Positions 51,859 to 61,069 are shown, counted from the stretch's first letter. The stretch: 64,000 nucleotides of DNA from Mucilaginibacter sp. JRF (GCF_015223065.1 NZ_JADFBY010000008.1:124001-188000), one strand, 5' to 3'. The notes: generated by a model from the sequence alone, not told the origin. Numbers and translations are program-made.

Positions 51859-52644
51859 ATGAAACTACCTATTTACCAGGTTGATGCCTTTACCGATCAA
51901 CTATTTGGAGGCAACCCTGCCGCTATTGTTCCGCTTGATGAATGGCTGCCCGACGAGCTGATGCAGAAGATAGCCATTGAGAATAACCTTGCCGAAACCG
52001 CTTTTTTTGTAAAGACCGATGTGGGTTATAAACTACGCTGGTTTACGCCCGAGTATGAGATTGACCTGTGCGGGCATGCCACGCTTGCCACCGCGCATAT
52101 TTTGTTCACCGAGTTGGGCTATGCAGATGATACCATACACTTTGAAACGGTTAAGGCTGGCACACTTATAGTAACCAAAGATGGCGACAAATACAGTATG
52201 GACTTCCCATCCCGCCCGGCTGAACCGGTTGAACTGCCCGAAGGATTGATCGAAGCCCTCGGCATGAAAGCCCCTGTTGAGGTATTACGCTCGCGAGATT
52301 ATATGCTGGTTTATGATGACGAACAGGATATACGTGCCGCCGCACCCGATTTTGAAAAACTCGCTAAAATACCCACCGTTGGCGTGATCATTACCGCGCC
52401 GGGCATGGAGGCCGACTTTGTTTCGCGCTTTTTTGCACCTGCTGCCAGCATTAATGAAGACCCTGTTACCGGATCGGCACATTGTAACCTGATACCTTAC
52501 TGGGCTGATAAATTGGGCAAGAACGATCTGCATGCCTATCAACTATCAGCACGTAAAGGCGAGCTTTGGTGCAAGCTGAATGGCGATCGCGTATTGATGG
52601 CCGGTAAGGCAGTTACTTTTTTGAAGGGTGAGATTTATTTATAA
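51859..52644 (+). CDS. PhzF-family isomerase
   Basis: A 261-residue enzyme of the diaminopimelate-epimerase-like fold. It starts YQVDAFTDQLFGGNPAAIV, with the catalytic Glu46 in ENNLAETAFF, the half-domain signature DLCGHATLATAHIL (about 72-85) and the second-half NEDPVTGSAHCNLIPYW. PhzF itself acts in phenazine synthesis, but no other phenazine genes are here and most family members have unknown substrates. It begins two bases after the CBM48 protein gene, so it is probably in one transcript with the protease and CBM48 genes; the functional link is unclear. Confidence 0.92.
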   Translation: MKLPIYQVDAFTDQLFGGNPAAIVPLDEWLPDELMQKIAIENNLAETAFFVKTDVGYKLRWFTPEYEIDLCGHATLATAHILFTELGYADDTIHFETVKAGTLIVTKDGDKYSMDFPSRPAEPVELPEGLIEALGMKAPVEVLRSRDYMLVYDDEQDIRAAAPDFEKLAKIPTVGVIITAPGMEADFVSRFFAPAASINEDPVTGSAHCNLIPYWADKLGKNDLHAYQLSARKGELWCKLNGDRVLMAGKAVTFLKGEIYL

Positions 52645-52760
52645 TCCTGCTCATTATCCGCATATATATTTACACGCCGCTAAACATCCCTATTGCCACA
52701 AACGGGGATGTTTAGTATATTTCACCTTTATATCATCCCCGCAAGGGAGCTAAAGGGTGC

Positions 52761-55700
52761 ATGCAGCTTACACGATTAGAAATTAAGGGTTTTAAAAGTT
52801 TCGGGGATAAGATCACCATCAATTTTAATGATGGCGTTACCGGAATTGTTGGCCCGAATGGCTGCGGAAAATCCAACGTGGTAGATTCTATACGTTGGGT
52901 ATTAGGTGAGCAAAGTACCCGTGCCCTGCGGTCGGAGAAGATGGAGAACATCATCTTTAACGGCACCAAAAACCGTAAGGCCGCTAACCTGGCCGAGGTT
53001 TCACTAACCTTTGATAATACCCGCAATATTCTGCCTACCGAATTTTCGCAGGTGACGCTAACCCGCAAACTCTATCGTACAGGCGACAGTGAGTATCGTT
53101 TAAACGATGTTCAATGCCGATTGAAAGATATTACAGACCTTTTTCTGGATACCGGTATCGGCTCCGACTCCTACTCTATCATCGAGCTGAAGATGATAGA
53201 CGAGATCATCACCAATAAAGAAGGCTCGCGCCGTAACTTGTTTGAGGAAGCATCGGGCATATCAAAGTACAAGCTGCGCAAAAAGCAAACATTCAATAAA
53301 CTACGTGATACCGAGGCTGACCTTGCCCGTGTTGACGACCTGCTTTTTGAGATAGAGAAAAACCTGAAAACCCTCGAAAATCAGGCTAAAAAAACCGAAC
53401 GTTACTACCGCTTGCGCGATCAGTACAAGGCGCTGAGCATAACGCTGGCATCGTTCCGCATTGCCTCGTTCAGCGAATCATTAGCTCGAATTGAGGATGA
53501 GGAGCAAAAGCACCGGGGAGATAAATCGGGCATTGTTACGCAGATTGATAGTTTAGAAGCCATTGTTCAGCAGCAAAAGCTGGATAGCATAACCAAGGAA
53601 AAAAACCTATCGGTACAACAAAAAACCACTAACGAATTTATAAGCAAGATACGCGCTTACGAGAGCGAAAAGAAGATAAAGAACGAGCAGCTAAAATTTC
53701 AACAGGATAAGGAAGCACGCTTGAATGATGAGCTTGAGCGTGACCGCGGTCAGCTTAATCACGTTTTATATAACCTGAAACGCCTGGCCGAAGAAAAGAT
53801 GCAGGAGGATGAAAACCTGCAAACCATCCAAAGCCGTGTTGCTGATTTAAAAGAAGCCGTTGATGAATTACGCGAGCAACAAACTGAAGCCCGTAATGAA
53901 CTGAATGAACTGACAAGCATCAACAACCGTTTACAAAATCAGGTTTACAAAGCCGAAAAAGATCTGGAGATACTCAGCATACAGCAGCAGGCGCTTGAAC
54001 AGGAAAGCCAGCGCAATATTGAGGACACCAGTAATAAGGAGGCTGAACTATCGCACTTTAATCAGGCGGTGGCCGAGCTGCAAACCCGGGTTGAAACGCT
54101 GGAAAGCGAGTATCAGGGCGCGCTTGATTTTGAGAACAAGTTGCAGGAACAAATTGGCCAAACCGAAGCCAATATATCTACCCTAAAAGATACCATTACT
54201 GCCGAAGGTCGCCGGTTGGATGCCAAGCAGAACGAGTACAACCTGACCAAAAGTTTGGTTGATAATCTTGAAGGTTTCCCGGAGTCTATCCGTTTCCTTA
54301 AAAAAAATACGGATTGGGCCAAAAACGCACCGCTTTTTAGCGATGTGCTGTTTTGTAAGGAGGAATACCGGGTAGCTATTGAAAATTACCTTGAGCCGCT
54401 GATGAACCATTATGTGGTTGAGAATTACGACGAAGCTATTAAGGCCATTAACCTGTTAAGCAACGCTTCGCGCGGGCGGGCGCAGTTTTTTATACTGAGC
54501 AATTACGATGGTGAAGTAATTGCAACGCCGAATACCATTGATAACCGCGTACCGGCTTTGGCTGTAATTGAGGTGGAGAAGCGTTATCAACCGCTTTGCA
54601 GCCATCTGCTCAAAAATGTTTATCTGATAAACGACGACAGCGAGAAGGAATTGAATAACACAGCCGTGCCTGCCGATATGGTATTGTTGGGCAAGAGTGG
54701 CAAGTTCAATAAATCAAAATATACCATGGCCGGTGGTTCGGTAGGTTTGTTTGAGGGTAAGCGTATCGGCAGGGCTAAAAACCTGGAGAACCTGCTGAAA
54801 GAGATCAAGACCATTGACGCGCAGGTAAACTCCGGGCGTACCGAGCTGCAAAATCAGCAGGATAAGCTGGTGGCTTTAAAGGCTGCCGGTAAGGCCAACG
54901 AAATACGCCAGCAACAACAGGAACTCAGCAAGCTGAATACCGAACTGATCACCATAAAAACACGGCAGGAACAATACCAGGCCTTTATTGAGAACAGCCT
55001 GAACCGCAAGCAGGATATAGCCAGCAAGATTGAAAGCATTACGCAGGAGACCTTAAAGCTAAAGCCTGAACTTGAAGAACTTAAAACCCAAAAGCAGATA
55101 CAGAACGAGCAGATGCTTGAAAAGCAAGCAGACTTTGCCGAACTGAATGAATTGGCCACTGTACGCTCTAACGCTTACAATCAGGAGAATATACGCTTCC
55201 ATCAGCAGCAAAATAAGGTTTCGGGTTTGTTTAAGGATATTGAGTATCGCGAATCGCAGCAGGACAACCTGGATACCCGCATCAGGCAAAACAGTGCTGA
55301 GATGGAAAAGGTAAAGGCTGCCATCCACGAGAATTTGCAGCAGGCCGACCACTCGGACGACGATTTGTTAGAGATGTACGAACAAAAGGAGCTGCTTGAA
55401 AAGGCTACCCAGCAAGCCGAACAGGAACACTATGCCTGGCGCGGCAAGATAGCCGAAACTGAAAACGAGATAGCCACCCTGCGCCGTAAAAAGGATAATG
55501 CCGAGCTTATTGAGAACGAACTGCGCGACAAACGCAACAACCTCAAAATTGAATTGAACAGCCTGAAGGAGCGCCTATCGGTAGAGTTTAATGTGGAGAT
55601 AGAGGACCTGCTTGATACCGCGATACCCGAAGATGAAAACGAGGTTGACCTGCGCGAAAAGACCGATAAGTTAAAGAAGCAGCTTGACGATTTTGGCGCC

Positions 55701-56300
55701 ATAAACCCTATGGCTGTTGAGGCTTATAATGAGATGAATGAGCGCTATGAGTTCATTCAATCGCAAAAGCGGGATCTGGCTGAGGCTAAGGCATCGCTGT
55801 TGGCTACCATACAGGAGATAGATGATACGGCGCGAGAAAAATTCATGTCGGCATTTACTATGGTGCGCGAGAATTTTATCAAGGTATTCCGTTCGCTGTT
55901 TAATGAGCAGGACTCATGCGACCTGATATTGACCGATCCGGATAAGCCGCTGGAATCAGACATTGATATTATTGCACGCCCCAAAGGTAAGCGCCCCCTA
56001 TCTATTAACCAGCTATCAGGCGGTGAAAAAACGCTTACTGCCACGGCCATCCTGTTCTCGCTTTACCTGTTAAAGCCTGCCCCCTTCTGTATTTTTGATG
56101 AGGTTGATGCTCCGCTGGATGATACTAATATTGATAAGTTCAACAACATCATCCGTACATTCTCTAAGGAATCGCAATTCATCATTGTATCGCACAACAA
56201 ACGCACTATTGCCAGTACCGATGTTATTTATGGTGTCACCATGGTTGAGCAGGGCATATCGCGCGTGGTGCCGGTAGACCTGCGCGAATTGGTGGACTAA
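52761..56300 (+). CDS. smc: Chromosome segregation SMC ATPase
   Basis: A 1,179-residue protein of normal SMC length. Head N: GIVGPNGCGKSNVVDSIRWV (Walker A near residue 32). Long coiled coil ~170-500. Hinge ~515-645 (WAKNAPLFSDVLFCKEEYR ... YTMAGGSVGLFEGKRIGR). Coiled coil ~665-1010. Head C: INQLSGGEKTLTATAILFSL (signature, about 1080) and APFCIFDEVDAPLDD (Walker B). Together with ScpA/ScpB it compacts and segregates chromosomes; those genes are not here. It is a single gene, preceded by a ~115-base gap with a T-rich stretch. Confidence 0.97.
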   Translation: MQLTRLEIKGFKSFGDKITINFNDGVTGIVGPNGCGKSNVVDSIRWVLGEQSTRALRSEKMENIIFNGTKNRKAANLAEVSLTFDNTRNILPTEFSQVTLTRKLYRTGDSEYRLNDVQCRLKDITDLFLDTGIGSDSYSIIELKMIDEIITNKEGSRRNLFEEASGISKYKLRKKQTFNKLRDTEADLARVDDLLFEIEKNLKTLENQAKKTERYYRLRDQYKALSITLASFRIASFSESLARIEDEEQKHRGDKSGIVTQIDSLEAIVQQQKLDSITKEKNLSVQQKTTNEFISKIRAYESEKKIKNEQLKFQQDKEARLNDELERDRGQLNHVLYNLKRLAEEKMQEDENLQTIQSRVADLKEAVDELREQQTEARNELNELTSINNRLQNQVYKAEKDLEILSIQQQALEQESQRNIEDTSNKEAELSHFNQAVAELQTRVETLESEYQGALDFENKLQEQIGQTEANISTLKDTITAEGRRLDAKQNEYNLTKSLVDNLEGFPESIRFLKKNTDWAKNAPLFSDVLFCKEEYRVAIENYLEPLMNHYVVENYDEAIKAINLLSNASRGRAQFFILSNYDGEVIATPNTIDNRVPALAVIEVEKRYQPLCSHLLKNVYLINDDSEKELNNTAVPADMVLLGKSGKFNKSKYTMAGGSVGLFEGKRIGRAKNLENLLKEIKTIDAQVNSGRTELQNQQDKLVALKAAGKANEIRQQQQELSKLNTELITIKTRQEQYQAFIENSLNRKQDIASKIESITQETLKLKPELEELKTQKQIQNEQMLEKQADFAELNELATVRSNAYNQENIRFHQQQNKVSGLFKDIEYRESQQDNLDTRIRQNSAEMEKVKAAIHENLQQADHSDDDLLEMYEQKELLEKATQQAEQEHYAWRGKIAETENEIATLRRKKDNAELIENELRDKRNNLKIELNSLKERLSVEFNVEIEDLLDTAIPEDENEVDLREKTDKLKKQLDDFGAINPMAVEAYNEMNERYEFIQSQKRDLAEAKASLLATIQEIDDTAREKFMSAFTMVRENFIKVFRSLFNEQDSCDLILTDPDKPLESDIDIIARPKGKRPLSINQLSGGEKTLTATAILFSLYLLKPAPFCIFDEVDAPLDDTNIDKFNNIIRTFSKESQFIIVSHNKRTIASTDVIYGVTMVEQGISRVVPVDLRELVD

Positions 56301-56302
56301 AA

Positions 56303-56334
56303 ACAAAAAAAGCGGTGCCTTTCAGCAACCGCTT
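56303..56334 (-). terminator. Terminator of the S41 peptidase gene
   Basis: AAGCGGT (56310-56316) pairs with ACCGCTT (56328-56334), with an inner GC pair. On the minus strand it is followed by T7 and more T. It also lies just after the convergent smc stop. Confidence 0.8.
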
Positions 56335-56361
56335 GTATAATATCAGATACTTTTATTCTCC

Positions 56362-57873
56362 TTATTTCTGCTTATCGGTTATCATACCTTTAAAGTGAGG
56401 CTTTTCTAACTTGATACCCAGATCGCGCAGTTGATCAACAGAGAATGTGCTCAAAGCGTTTACACGCTTATCCTGGCTGGCAACAGATGTAAAATTACCA
56501 TTGGTGATATAGCTTATCGCTTTTTGAGTACAGGTTTCGGTAGCATCACCAAAATCTTTGGTAACATCATCGGTAGCGGTAGCACCCGGAAATGCTGTTG
56601 AACCCGGAGTCATACCTGCATAATAATTAGCGTTACCGGCAGAGTTATGCGTTTCAAATTCAGGAATATATAACTCGTATTTATTTATCGGGATGGCAAA
56701 GAAACCAACAGGTTTGCCATAGCTTGTTTCACCAACTATTTTAACATCCATGTGCGGTATTAAATTATTAATGGTGAGCTCACTTGCTGATGCGGTGCTT
56801 CCGGTAACAATAAATACCACCTTATTTATGTTCAAAGTACCTTGCTTACTAAACAACTCCCTATTATTTTCCGGTTTAAATGAACCCGCCTCAAGCTCAC
56901 CGCCAAATACGCTTTTGTTAATGAGGGCAAAATTGTTATTCTGTAAGCTTTGGTTAAAATAGTAAGTGTACATTACCGAACCATTTTTAGCCGCCGGTAC
57001 TATCAGGTTAGTTAAATACTCAGATGTTGTTACGTAGCCGCCGCCATTGTAACGGAAATCGACGATCAGATCGGTAACGCCCTGATTGGTGAATAATGTA
57101 AAAGCCTGATCAATTTTTGATTGCGCATTGGCCATTGAGGTAAACGTATTGAATACCATGTAACCAATTTTTTTGCCACCTGTTTCAAACACCTTATAAG
57201 CCAACACCGGGTTAATGGTATAGCTTGCGGCATCCAACTCCACATCAACTGATGAACCATCTGGCTTTTGCAATGTGAGGTTGATGTTATCGCTGTAGTA
57301 AAAGGCATTCACTATAAAGTTGATGTCTGACGAAGAACTGGTTAGCGAGGTACGATTGTTAACCTTGGTAACCTTATATCCTCTTTTTATCCCTTTGGTT
57401 CCGGCCGGTGAATTGGCATATACATATTTAATGTATAATCCACCATCAGCCCCAAAGCGTGGCTCCATACCAAAATCACCGCTGGCCTGACCACCTAATT
57501 CTCCGGATGTGCTGCCATCATCAATAAATGAATACTTTGATGTGCCGGGGCTTGATTGATTATACTCATATACCTGGCCTGATGAATTTTTGGCGTATTG
57601 CGAAAGCGCGTCAACCTCGTTTTGCAATGCAGCAAGATCGGTTGAGCCGCTAAATGAGCGGGGCTTAAAATCACTGTATTTAGGCAGCTGATCGTTCCAC
57701 AGGTAATCCTCCTGGGCGTACAATAAAACCGAGTCCTTTATTTTTTCAATAACCGACCCTGTGGTTGGCGGGGTGTTATCATCATTGTTATCATCATCGG
57801 TATTTTTCTCCTTTTTACAAGCAGTAACAAGCACAGCCAAAGAGAGCGCAGCAGTGTAAAAGTATCTTTTCAT
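56362..57873 (-). CDS. S41-family (C-terminal processing) peptidase lipoprotein
   Basis: A 503-residue lipoprotein (lipobox VLVTAC, Cys19, then KKEK). A D/N-rich linker runs to ~38. A PDZ-like region spans ~140-215 (LYIKYVYANSPAGTKGIKRG). The peptidase core has IDFRYNGGG-type DLIVDFRYNGGGYVTTSEYL. The catalytic Ser lies in VTGSTASASELTINNL and the Lys in TSYGKPVGFF, the Ser-Lys dyad of the S41 family. It is exported to the periplasm or surface; the substrate is unknown. The start is the ATG at 57873. It is a single gene with terminator. Confidence 0.92.
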   Translation of the reverse strand: MKRYFYTAALSLAVLVTACKKEKNTDDDNNDDNTPPTTGSVIEKIKDSVLLYAQEDYLWNDQLPKYSDFKPRSFSGSTDLAALQNEVDALSQYAKNSSGQVYEYNQSSPGTSKYSFIDDGSTSGELGGQASGDFGMEPRFGADGGLYIKYVYANSPAGTKGIKRGYKVTKVNNRTSLTSSSSDINFIVNAFYYSDNINLTLQKPDGSSVDVELDAASYTINPVLAYKVFETGGKKIGYMVFNTFTSMANAQSKIDQAFTLFTNQGVTDLIVDFRYNGGGYVTTSEYLTNLIVPAAKNGSVMYTYYFNQSLQNNNFALINKSVFGGELEAGSFKPENNRELFSKQGTLNINKVVFIVTGSTASASELTINNLIPHMDVKIVGETSYGKPVGFFAIPINKYELYIPEFETHNSAGNANYYAGMTPGSTAFPGATATDDVTKDFGDATETCTQKAISYITNGNFTSVASQDKRVNALSTFSVDQLRDLGIKLEKPHFKGMITDKQK

Positions 57874-57915
57874 ATTTCTAAATATAGGTATATCAACGTT
57901 ATAACGGCAAATATG

Positions 57916-58524
57916 TTACATAAATGTCGCTGAATTTATAAAATCAACACCGGCAGCCTGGGCGCAGCTTTCGTCAGCTTCGATCGCCCCTATCATCACC
58001 ACATCGCGCCTGCTTATGTTATGGTCGGCCAGTAATTGGTTGAGCGCGTCGGGCTCTGGTTTGGCGTTTATCTCATCGGCAAAGTAGCAGGTAAGGTATG
58101 GTTCAAGGCCGTTCCATTCGGTTTGCTTTATCTTGTTTAGTTGTTGTTGCGGGTTTCCGTTAGTAACGATGAATATCCTTTTACGGTCAACAACTATTTG
58201 CTGCAACAGCTCCAGCATCTTTTGAAAAAGCAATAATTTTAACGGAAGCTTTGAAGTGATCAGCATCTCCTCCAAATTAGCACGATACTTTTCATCAACA
58301 CCAAACTTTTGCTTAAGGGTATCAAACACCGCGACATGGCCTTGCTGCTGGTAAGTATCTGTCATTAAGGTAACCATTGCCTTGGCATCCCAAAGCTCGG
58401 TATACTCTATCATGGCCGCGAACAGGTAATACACCTGGAACATATAATCCTTTTCGGGATAAAGCACATTATCCAGCTCAAAAACAAAGGCGCTCTTTTT
58501 AGGGTCGATGTCGTTATAGGTCAT
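57916..58524 (-). CDS. HAD-like protein with degenerate catalytic motifs (probable pseudoenzyme)
   Basis: A 202-residue haloacid-dehalogenase-fold protein. Motif I reads FVFELDNVLYPEKDY: the nucleophile Asp of the D-x-D signature is Glu16, with Asp18 kept. Motif II is IFIVTNGNPQQ (Thr present). Motif IV reads VVMIGAIEADES where a G-D pair is expected, so that Asp is Ala. With nucleophile and metal-site residues both changed, phosphatase activity is doubtful. It overlaps by 11 bases a gene for a lone pre-ATP-grasp domain, so they are probably a functional pair. An altered substrate or a purely binding role is possible. Confidence 0.85.
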   Translation of the reverse strand: MTYNDIDPKKSAFVFELDNVLYPEKDYMFQVYYLFAAMIEYTELWDAKAMVTLMTDTYQQQGHVAVFDTLKQKFGVDEKYRANLEEMLITSKLPLKLLLFQKMLELLQQIVVDRKRIFIVTNGNPQQQLNKIKQTEWNGLEPYLTCYFADEINAKPEPDALNQLLADHNISRRDVVMIGAIEADESCAQAAGVDFINSATFM

Positions 58525-58819
58525 CAGGCAAGTGCAGTGTGATATTGAATTCGTTAAACAATTGGATGGCCTCGCTGAGCAATGCAGCTTCCGTATCCTC
58601 TAAGGGGAACACCGCCGCTACATCATTATCCAAACAAAAGGTAAGCATTTGGTGGGCATAGCTTACCGAAGCGGGGTTTGGCAGTTGCACCATCTTGCCC
58701 GAGCTTATCATAAAAGCAGGGAGTTCGCGGTAATCGCCCAGCAAAACATCATCACCAAACGCTTGCTTAAGCTGATGCGCCCTGGCCCCTGTGGCGGCTG
58801 TAATTAAAGTGTAAGGCAT
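58514..58819 (-). CDS. Lone pre-ATP-grasp (Rossmann-like) domain protein
   Basis: A 101-residue protein. The start YTLITAATGARAHQLKQAFG and the block VFPLEDTEAALLSEAIQLFN resemble the N-terminal pre-ATP-grasp domain of carbamoyl-phosphate-synthase-like ATP-grasp ligases (PylC-like). The ATP-grasp domain itself is absent: the gene ends and the HAD-like gene begins in an 11-base overlap. It may be a broken ligase or a stand-alone partner. It follows lolD after five bases, so it is likely in one transcript. Confidence 0.6.
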   Translation of the reverse strand: MPYTLITAATGARAHQLKQAFGDDVLLGDYRELPAFMISSGKMVQLPNPASVSYAHQMLTFCLDNDVAAVFPLEDTEAALLSEAIQLFNEFNITLHLPDDL

Positions 58820-58824
58820 ATATA

Positions 58825-59475
58825 TTATTGTATCAACCCGTCTTTCATGATCACCTTACGATCTGACAGTGCAGCCAGGTCCTCGTTATGTGTTACAATA
58901 ACAAAGGTTTGGTTAAACTCGTTACGTAGCTTCACAAACAACTCGTGCAGTTCGCGTGCGTTGGTTGAATCGAGGTTGCCCGATGGCTCATCGGCAAATA
59001 TCAGTGCCGGGTTGTTCACCAGCGCCCTGGCCACGGCCACACGCTGCTGCTCGCCGCCTGATAGCTGGCTGGGTTTATGATGCAACCTATCGGCAAGGCC
59101 CAGGCGCTCTAACAATTCGGTGGCGCGCTTTTCGGCATCATGCTTTGAGGTACCTGCAATAAAGGCCGGGATACACACATTCTCCAAAGCCGAAAACTCG
59201 GCTAACAAATGGTGAAACTGAAATATAAAACCAATATGGCGGTTGCGAAAAGCGCTTAACTGTTTGTTACTCAAGCGACTTACCTCAACATTGTTGATGT
59301 GGATGGTGCCTGAGTCGGGCCTGTCTAAAGTGCCTACTATATTAAGCAGTGTACTTTTCCCCGCGCCCGAAGCGCCGAGTATGGTAACTATCTCACCTTT
59401 GTTTACCTCAATATCCACACCCTTTAAAATTTCGAGCGTGCCGTATTTTTTATGTATTGATCGCGCTGTAAGCAT
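58825..59475 (-). CDS. lolD: ABC transporter ATP-binding protein, LolD-like
   Basis: A 216-residue ATPase from the ATG at 59475 (MLTARSIHKKYGTLEILKGV), chosen because the family starts there and a -7 box lies just upstream. Walker A is GASGAGKSTLLNIVGTLDRP, the signature is QLSGGEQQRVAVARAL, Walker B is ALIFADEPSGNLD, and the switch His is in VTHNEDLA. The GTLDRPDSG and NRHIGFIFQFHHLLAEFSAL segments are typical of LolD, which powers release of lipoproteins from the inner membrane. The LolC/E permease is not adjacent, so a MacB-like role is possible. Five bases upstream of the pre-ATP-grasp gene. Confidence 0.88.
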   Translation of the reverse strand: MLTARSIHKKYGTLEILKGVDIEVNKGEIVTILGASGAGKSTLLNIVGTLDRPDSGTIHINNVEVSRLSNKQLSAFRNRHIGFIFQFHHLLAEFSALENVCIPAFIAGTSKHDAEKRATELLERLGLADRLHHKPSQLSGGEQQRVAVARALVNNPALIFADEPSGNLDSTNARELHELFVKLRNEFNQTFVIVTHNEDLAALSDRKVIMKDGLIQ

Positions 59476-59480
59476 AAGGG

Positions 59481-59488
59481 CAAAGGTA
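59481..59488 (-). promoter_or_regulatory. -7 box (TACCTTTG) five bases before the lolD ATG
   Basis: On the minus strand TACCTTTG (59488-59481) ends five bases before the ATG at 59475. It supports this start and suggests a nearly leaderless mRNA. A TTG about 14 bases upstream of it is a possible -33 element. Confidence 0.45.
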
Positions 59489-59670
59489 ATTGTTTGGCTC
59501 ATCAATTTTAACCAATTAACTATTGTTGTGCAACATGATGTTGAGCTGCCATAAATAAACAGATGTGCAAACAACAATTATCACCCCAATTCAACAAAAG
59601 CAACTTAATGTGGCACCCAATTACCATTTAAAGCAAAAAAGTGTAGATTTACCGCAAATACTAAAAGAAC

Positions 59671-60864
59671 ATGAACATTCACGAATATCAGGGTAAAGCC
59701 ATCTTAAAAAGCTTTGGTGTAAGAGTTCAGGAAGGCATTGTTGCCGACACTGTTGATCAGGCTGTTGAGGCAGCACAAAAGCTTAAGGATGAGTACAACT
59801 CAGACTGGGTTGTGGTAAAAGCACAAATTCATGCAGGCGGTCGCGGTAAAGGCGGTGGCGTTAAACTGGCAAAAAATCTTGACGAGGTTAAGGAAAGAGC
59901 CGGCGCTATTATAGGTATGCAATTGGTTACTCCACAAACAGGCCCCGAAGGTAAAAAGGTTAACAAGGTATTAATTGCCCAAGACGTTTATTATCCGGGC
60001 GAAAGCGAAACCAAAGAGTTTTACGTAAGCGTATTGCTTGATCGCGCTAAAGGCCGCAACATTATCATGTACTCAACCGAAGGTGGTATGGACATTGAAG
60101 AAGTTGCTGAGCACACTCCTGAAAAAATATTTAAAGAAGAAATTGATCCTAAAGTTGGTTTACAAGGTTTTCAGGCTCGTAAAATTGCCTTTAACCTGGG
60201 CCTTTCAGGCGATGCCTTTAAGGACATGACCAAATTCATCACCGCTTTATACAAAGCTTATATAGCTACCGATTCGTCAATGTTTGAGATCAACCCGGTT
60301 TTAAAAACATCTGACAATAAAATATTAGCTGTTGACGCTAAGGTAAACCTTGACGACAACGCCCTTTACCGTCACCCGGATTACGCTGCCCTGCGCGACG
60401 TAACCGAGGAAGACCCTACTGAGGTTGAGGCCAGCAAATCAAACCTAAACTATGTTAAGCTTGATGGTAACGTAGGCTGTATGGTTAACGGTGCCGGTTT
60501 AGCTATGGCTACCATGGATATTATTAAAATTGCCGGTGGCGAGCCTGCCAACTTCCTTGATGTGGGTGGTACCGCTAACGCGCAAACTGTTAAAGCCGCA
60601 TTCAACATCATTTTGCAAGACCCTAACGTAAAAGCTATCCTGATCAACATATTTGGTGGTATAGTACGTTGCGACCGTGTTGCACAAGGTGTTATTGATG
60701 CTTACCAGGAAATAGGTAACATACCGGTGCCTATTATTGTACGCTTACAAGGTACCAACGCTGCTGAAGCGAAAGAACTGATCGATAACTCCGGCTTAAA
60801 AGTATTCTCGGCTATATTGCTGAAAGAAGCTGCTGAGCGTGTTAAAGAAGTTTTAGCGAAATAA
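59671..60864 (+). CDS. sucC: Succinyl-CoA ligase (ADP-forming) subunit beta
   Basis: A 397-residue ATP-grasp subunit that with SucD converts succinyl-CoA to succinate with nucleotide synthesis in the TCA cycle. It opens MNIHEYQGKAILKSFGVRV. ATP-binding residues are in VKAQIHAGGRGKGGGVK (about 49-65). Later blocks are FEINPVLKT, VDAKVNLDDNALYRH, GNVGCMVNGAGLAMATMD and INIFGGIVRCDRVAQGV. The length is typical. SucD is not adjacent: a terminator follows and then yceI. Codons look like those of a well expressed gene. Confidence 0.97.
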   Translation: MNIHEYQGKAILKSFGVRVQEGIVADTVDQAVEAAQKLKDEYNSDWVVVKAQIHAGGRGKGGGVKLAKNLDEVKERAGAIIGMQLVTPQTGPEGKKVNKVLIAQDVYYPGESETKEFYVSVLLDRAKGRNIIMYSTEGGMDIEEVAEHTPEKIFKEEIDPKVGLQGFQARKIAFNLGLSGDAFKDMTKFITALYKAYIATDSSMFEINPVLKTSDNKILAVDAKVNLDDNALYRHPDYAALRDVTEEDPTEVEASKSNLNYVKLDGNVGCMVNGAGLAMATMDIIKIAGGEPANFLDVGGTANAQTVKAAFNIILQDPNVKAILINIFGGIVRCDRVAQGVIDAYQEIGNIPVPIIVRLQGTNAAEAKELIDNSGLKVFSAILLKEAAERVKEVLAK

Positions 60865-60888
60865 TTAATTCATTAAACATGAATATTT

Positions 60889-60914
60889 AAAGGGGACACT
60901 TGTCCCCTTTTTTG
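60889..60914 (+). terminator. Terminator of sucC
   Basis: AAAGGGGAC (60889-60897) pairs with GTCCCCTTT (60902-60910) around ACTT, followed by T-residues. It lies 24 bases past the stop. Confidence 0.9.
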
Positions 60915-60947
60915 TTGACAAAAATTTAAAACAAGTGGCCATATTGC

Positions 60948-61025
60948 ACGTTTAAACATACATTGTCTTTTGATTGTCAGAAGGAAAACAATATTTATAT
61001 GTTTAAACATCTATTTTTATATTTG
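60948..61025 (+). promoter_or_regulatory. yceI promoter with two TTTAAA-centred palindromes
   Basis: ATGTTTAAACAT at 60999-61010 is a perfect 12-base palindrome. ACGTTTAAACAT at 60948-60959 is a copy with one mismatch, 51 bases upstream. TATATTTG at 61018-61025 is the -7 box of the yceI gene (ATG 61070). The proximal palindrome lies between the -33 and -7 positions, the place for a repressor. MarR-type regulators often bind such sites; none is encoded in the window. Confidence 0.6.
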
Positions 61026-61069
61026 TACTGTTAATCAACAAGAAATAAAAATTTAAATCACATACAATC

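Noticed and set aside
51859..52644. Phenazine biosynthesis
   Set aside because: PhzF is the only family member present; PhzA/B/D/E/G genes are absent and most PhzF-like proteins are unrelated to phenazines.
52733..56306. Many minus-strand frames of 60-110 codons across smc
   Set aside because: They are antisense shadows of a well-supported SMC coding frame with serine/leucine-rich, low-complexity translations.
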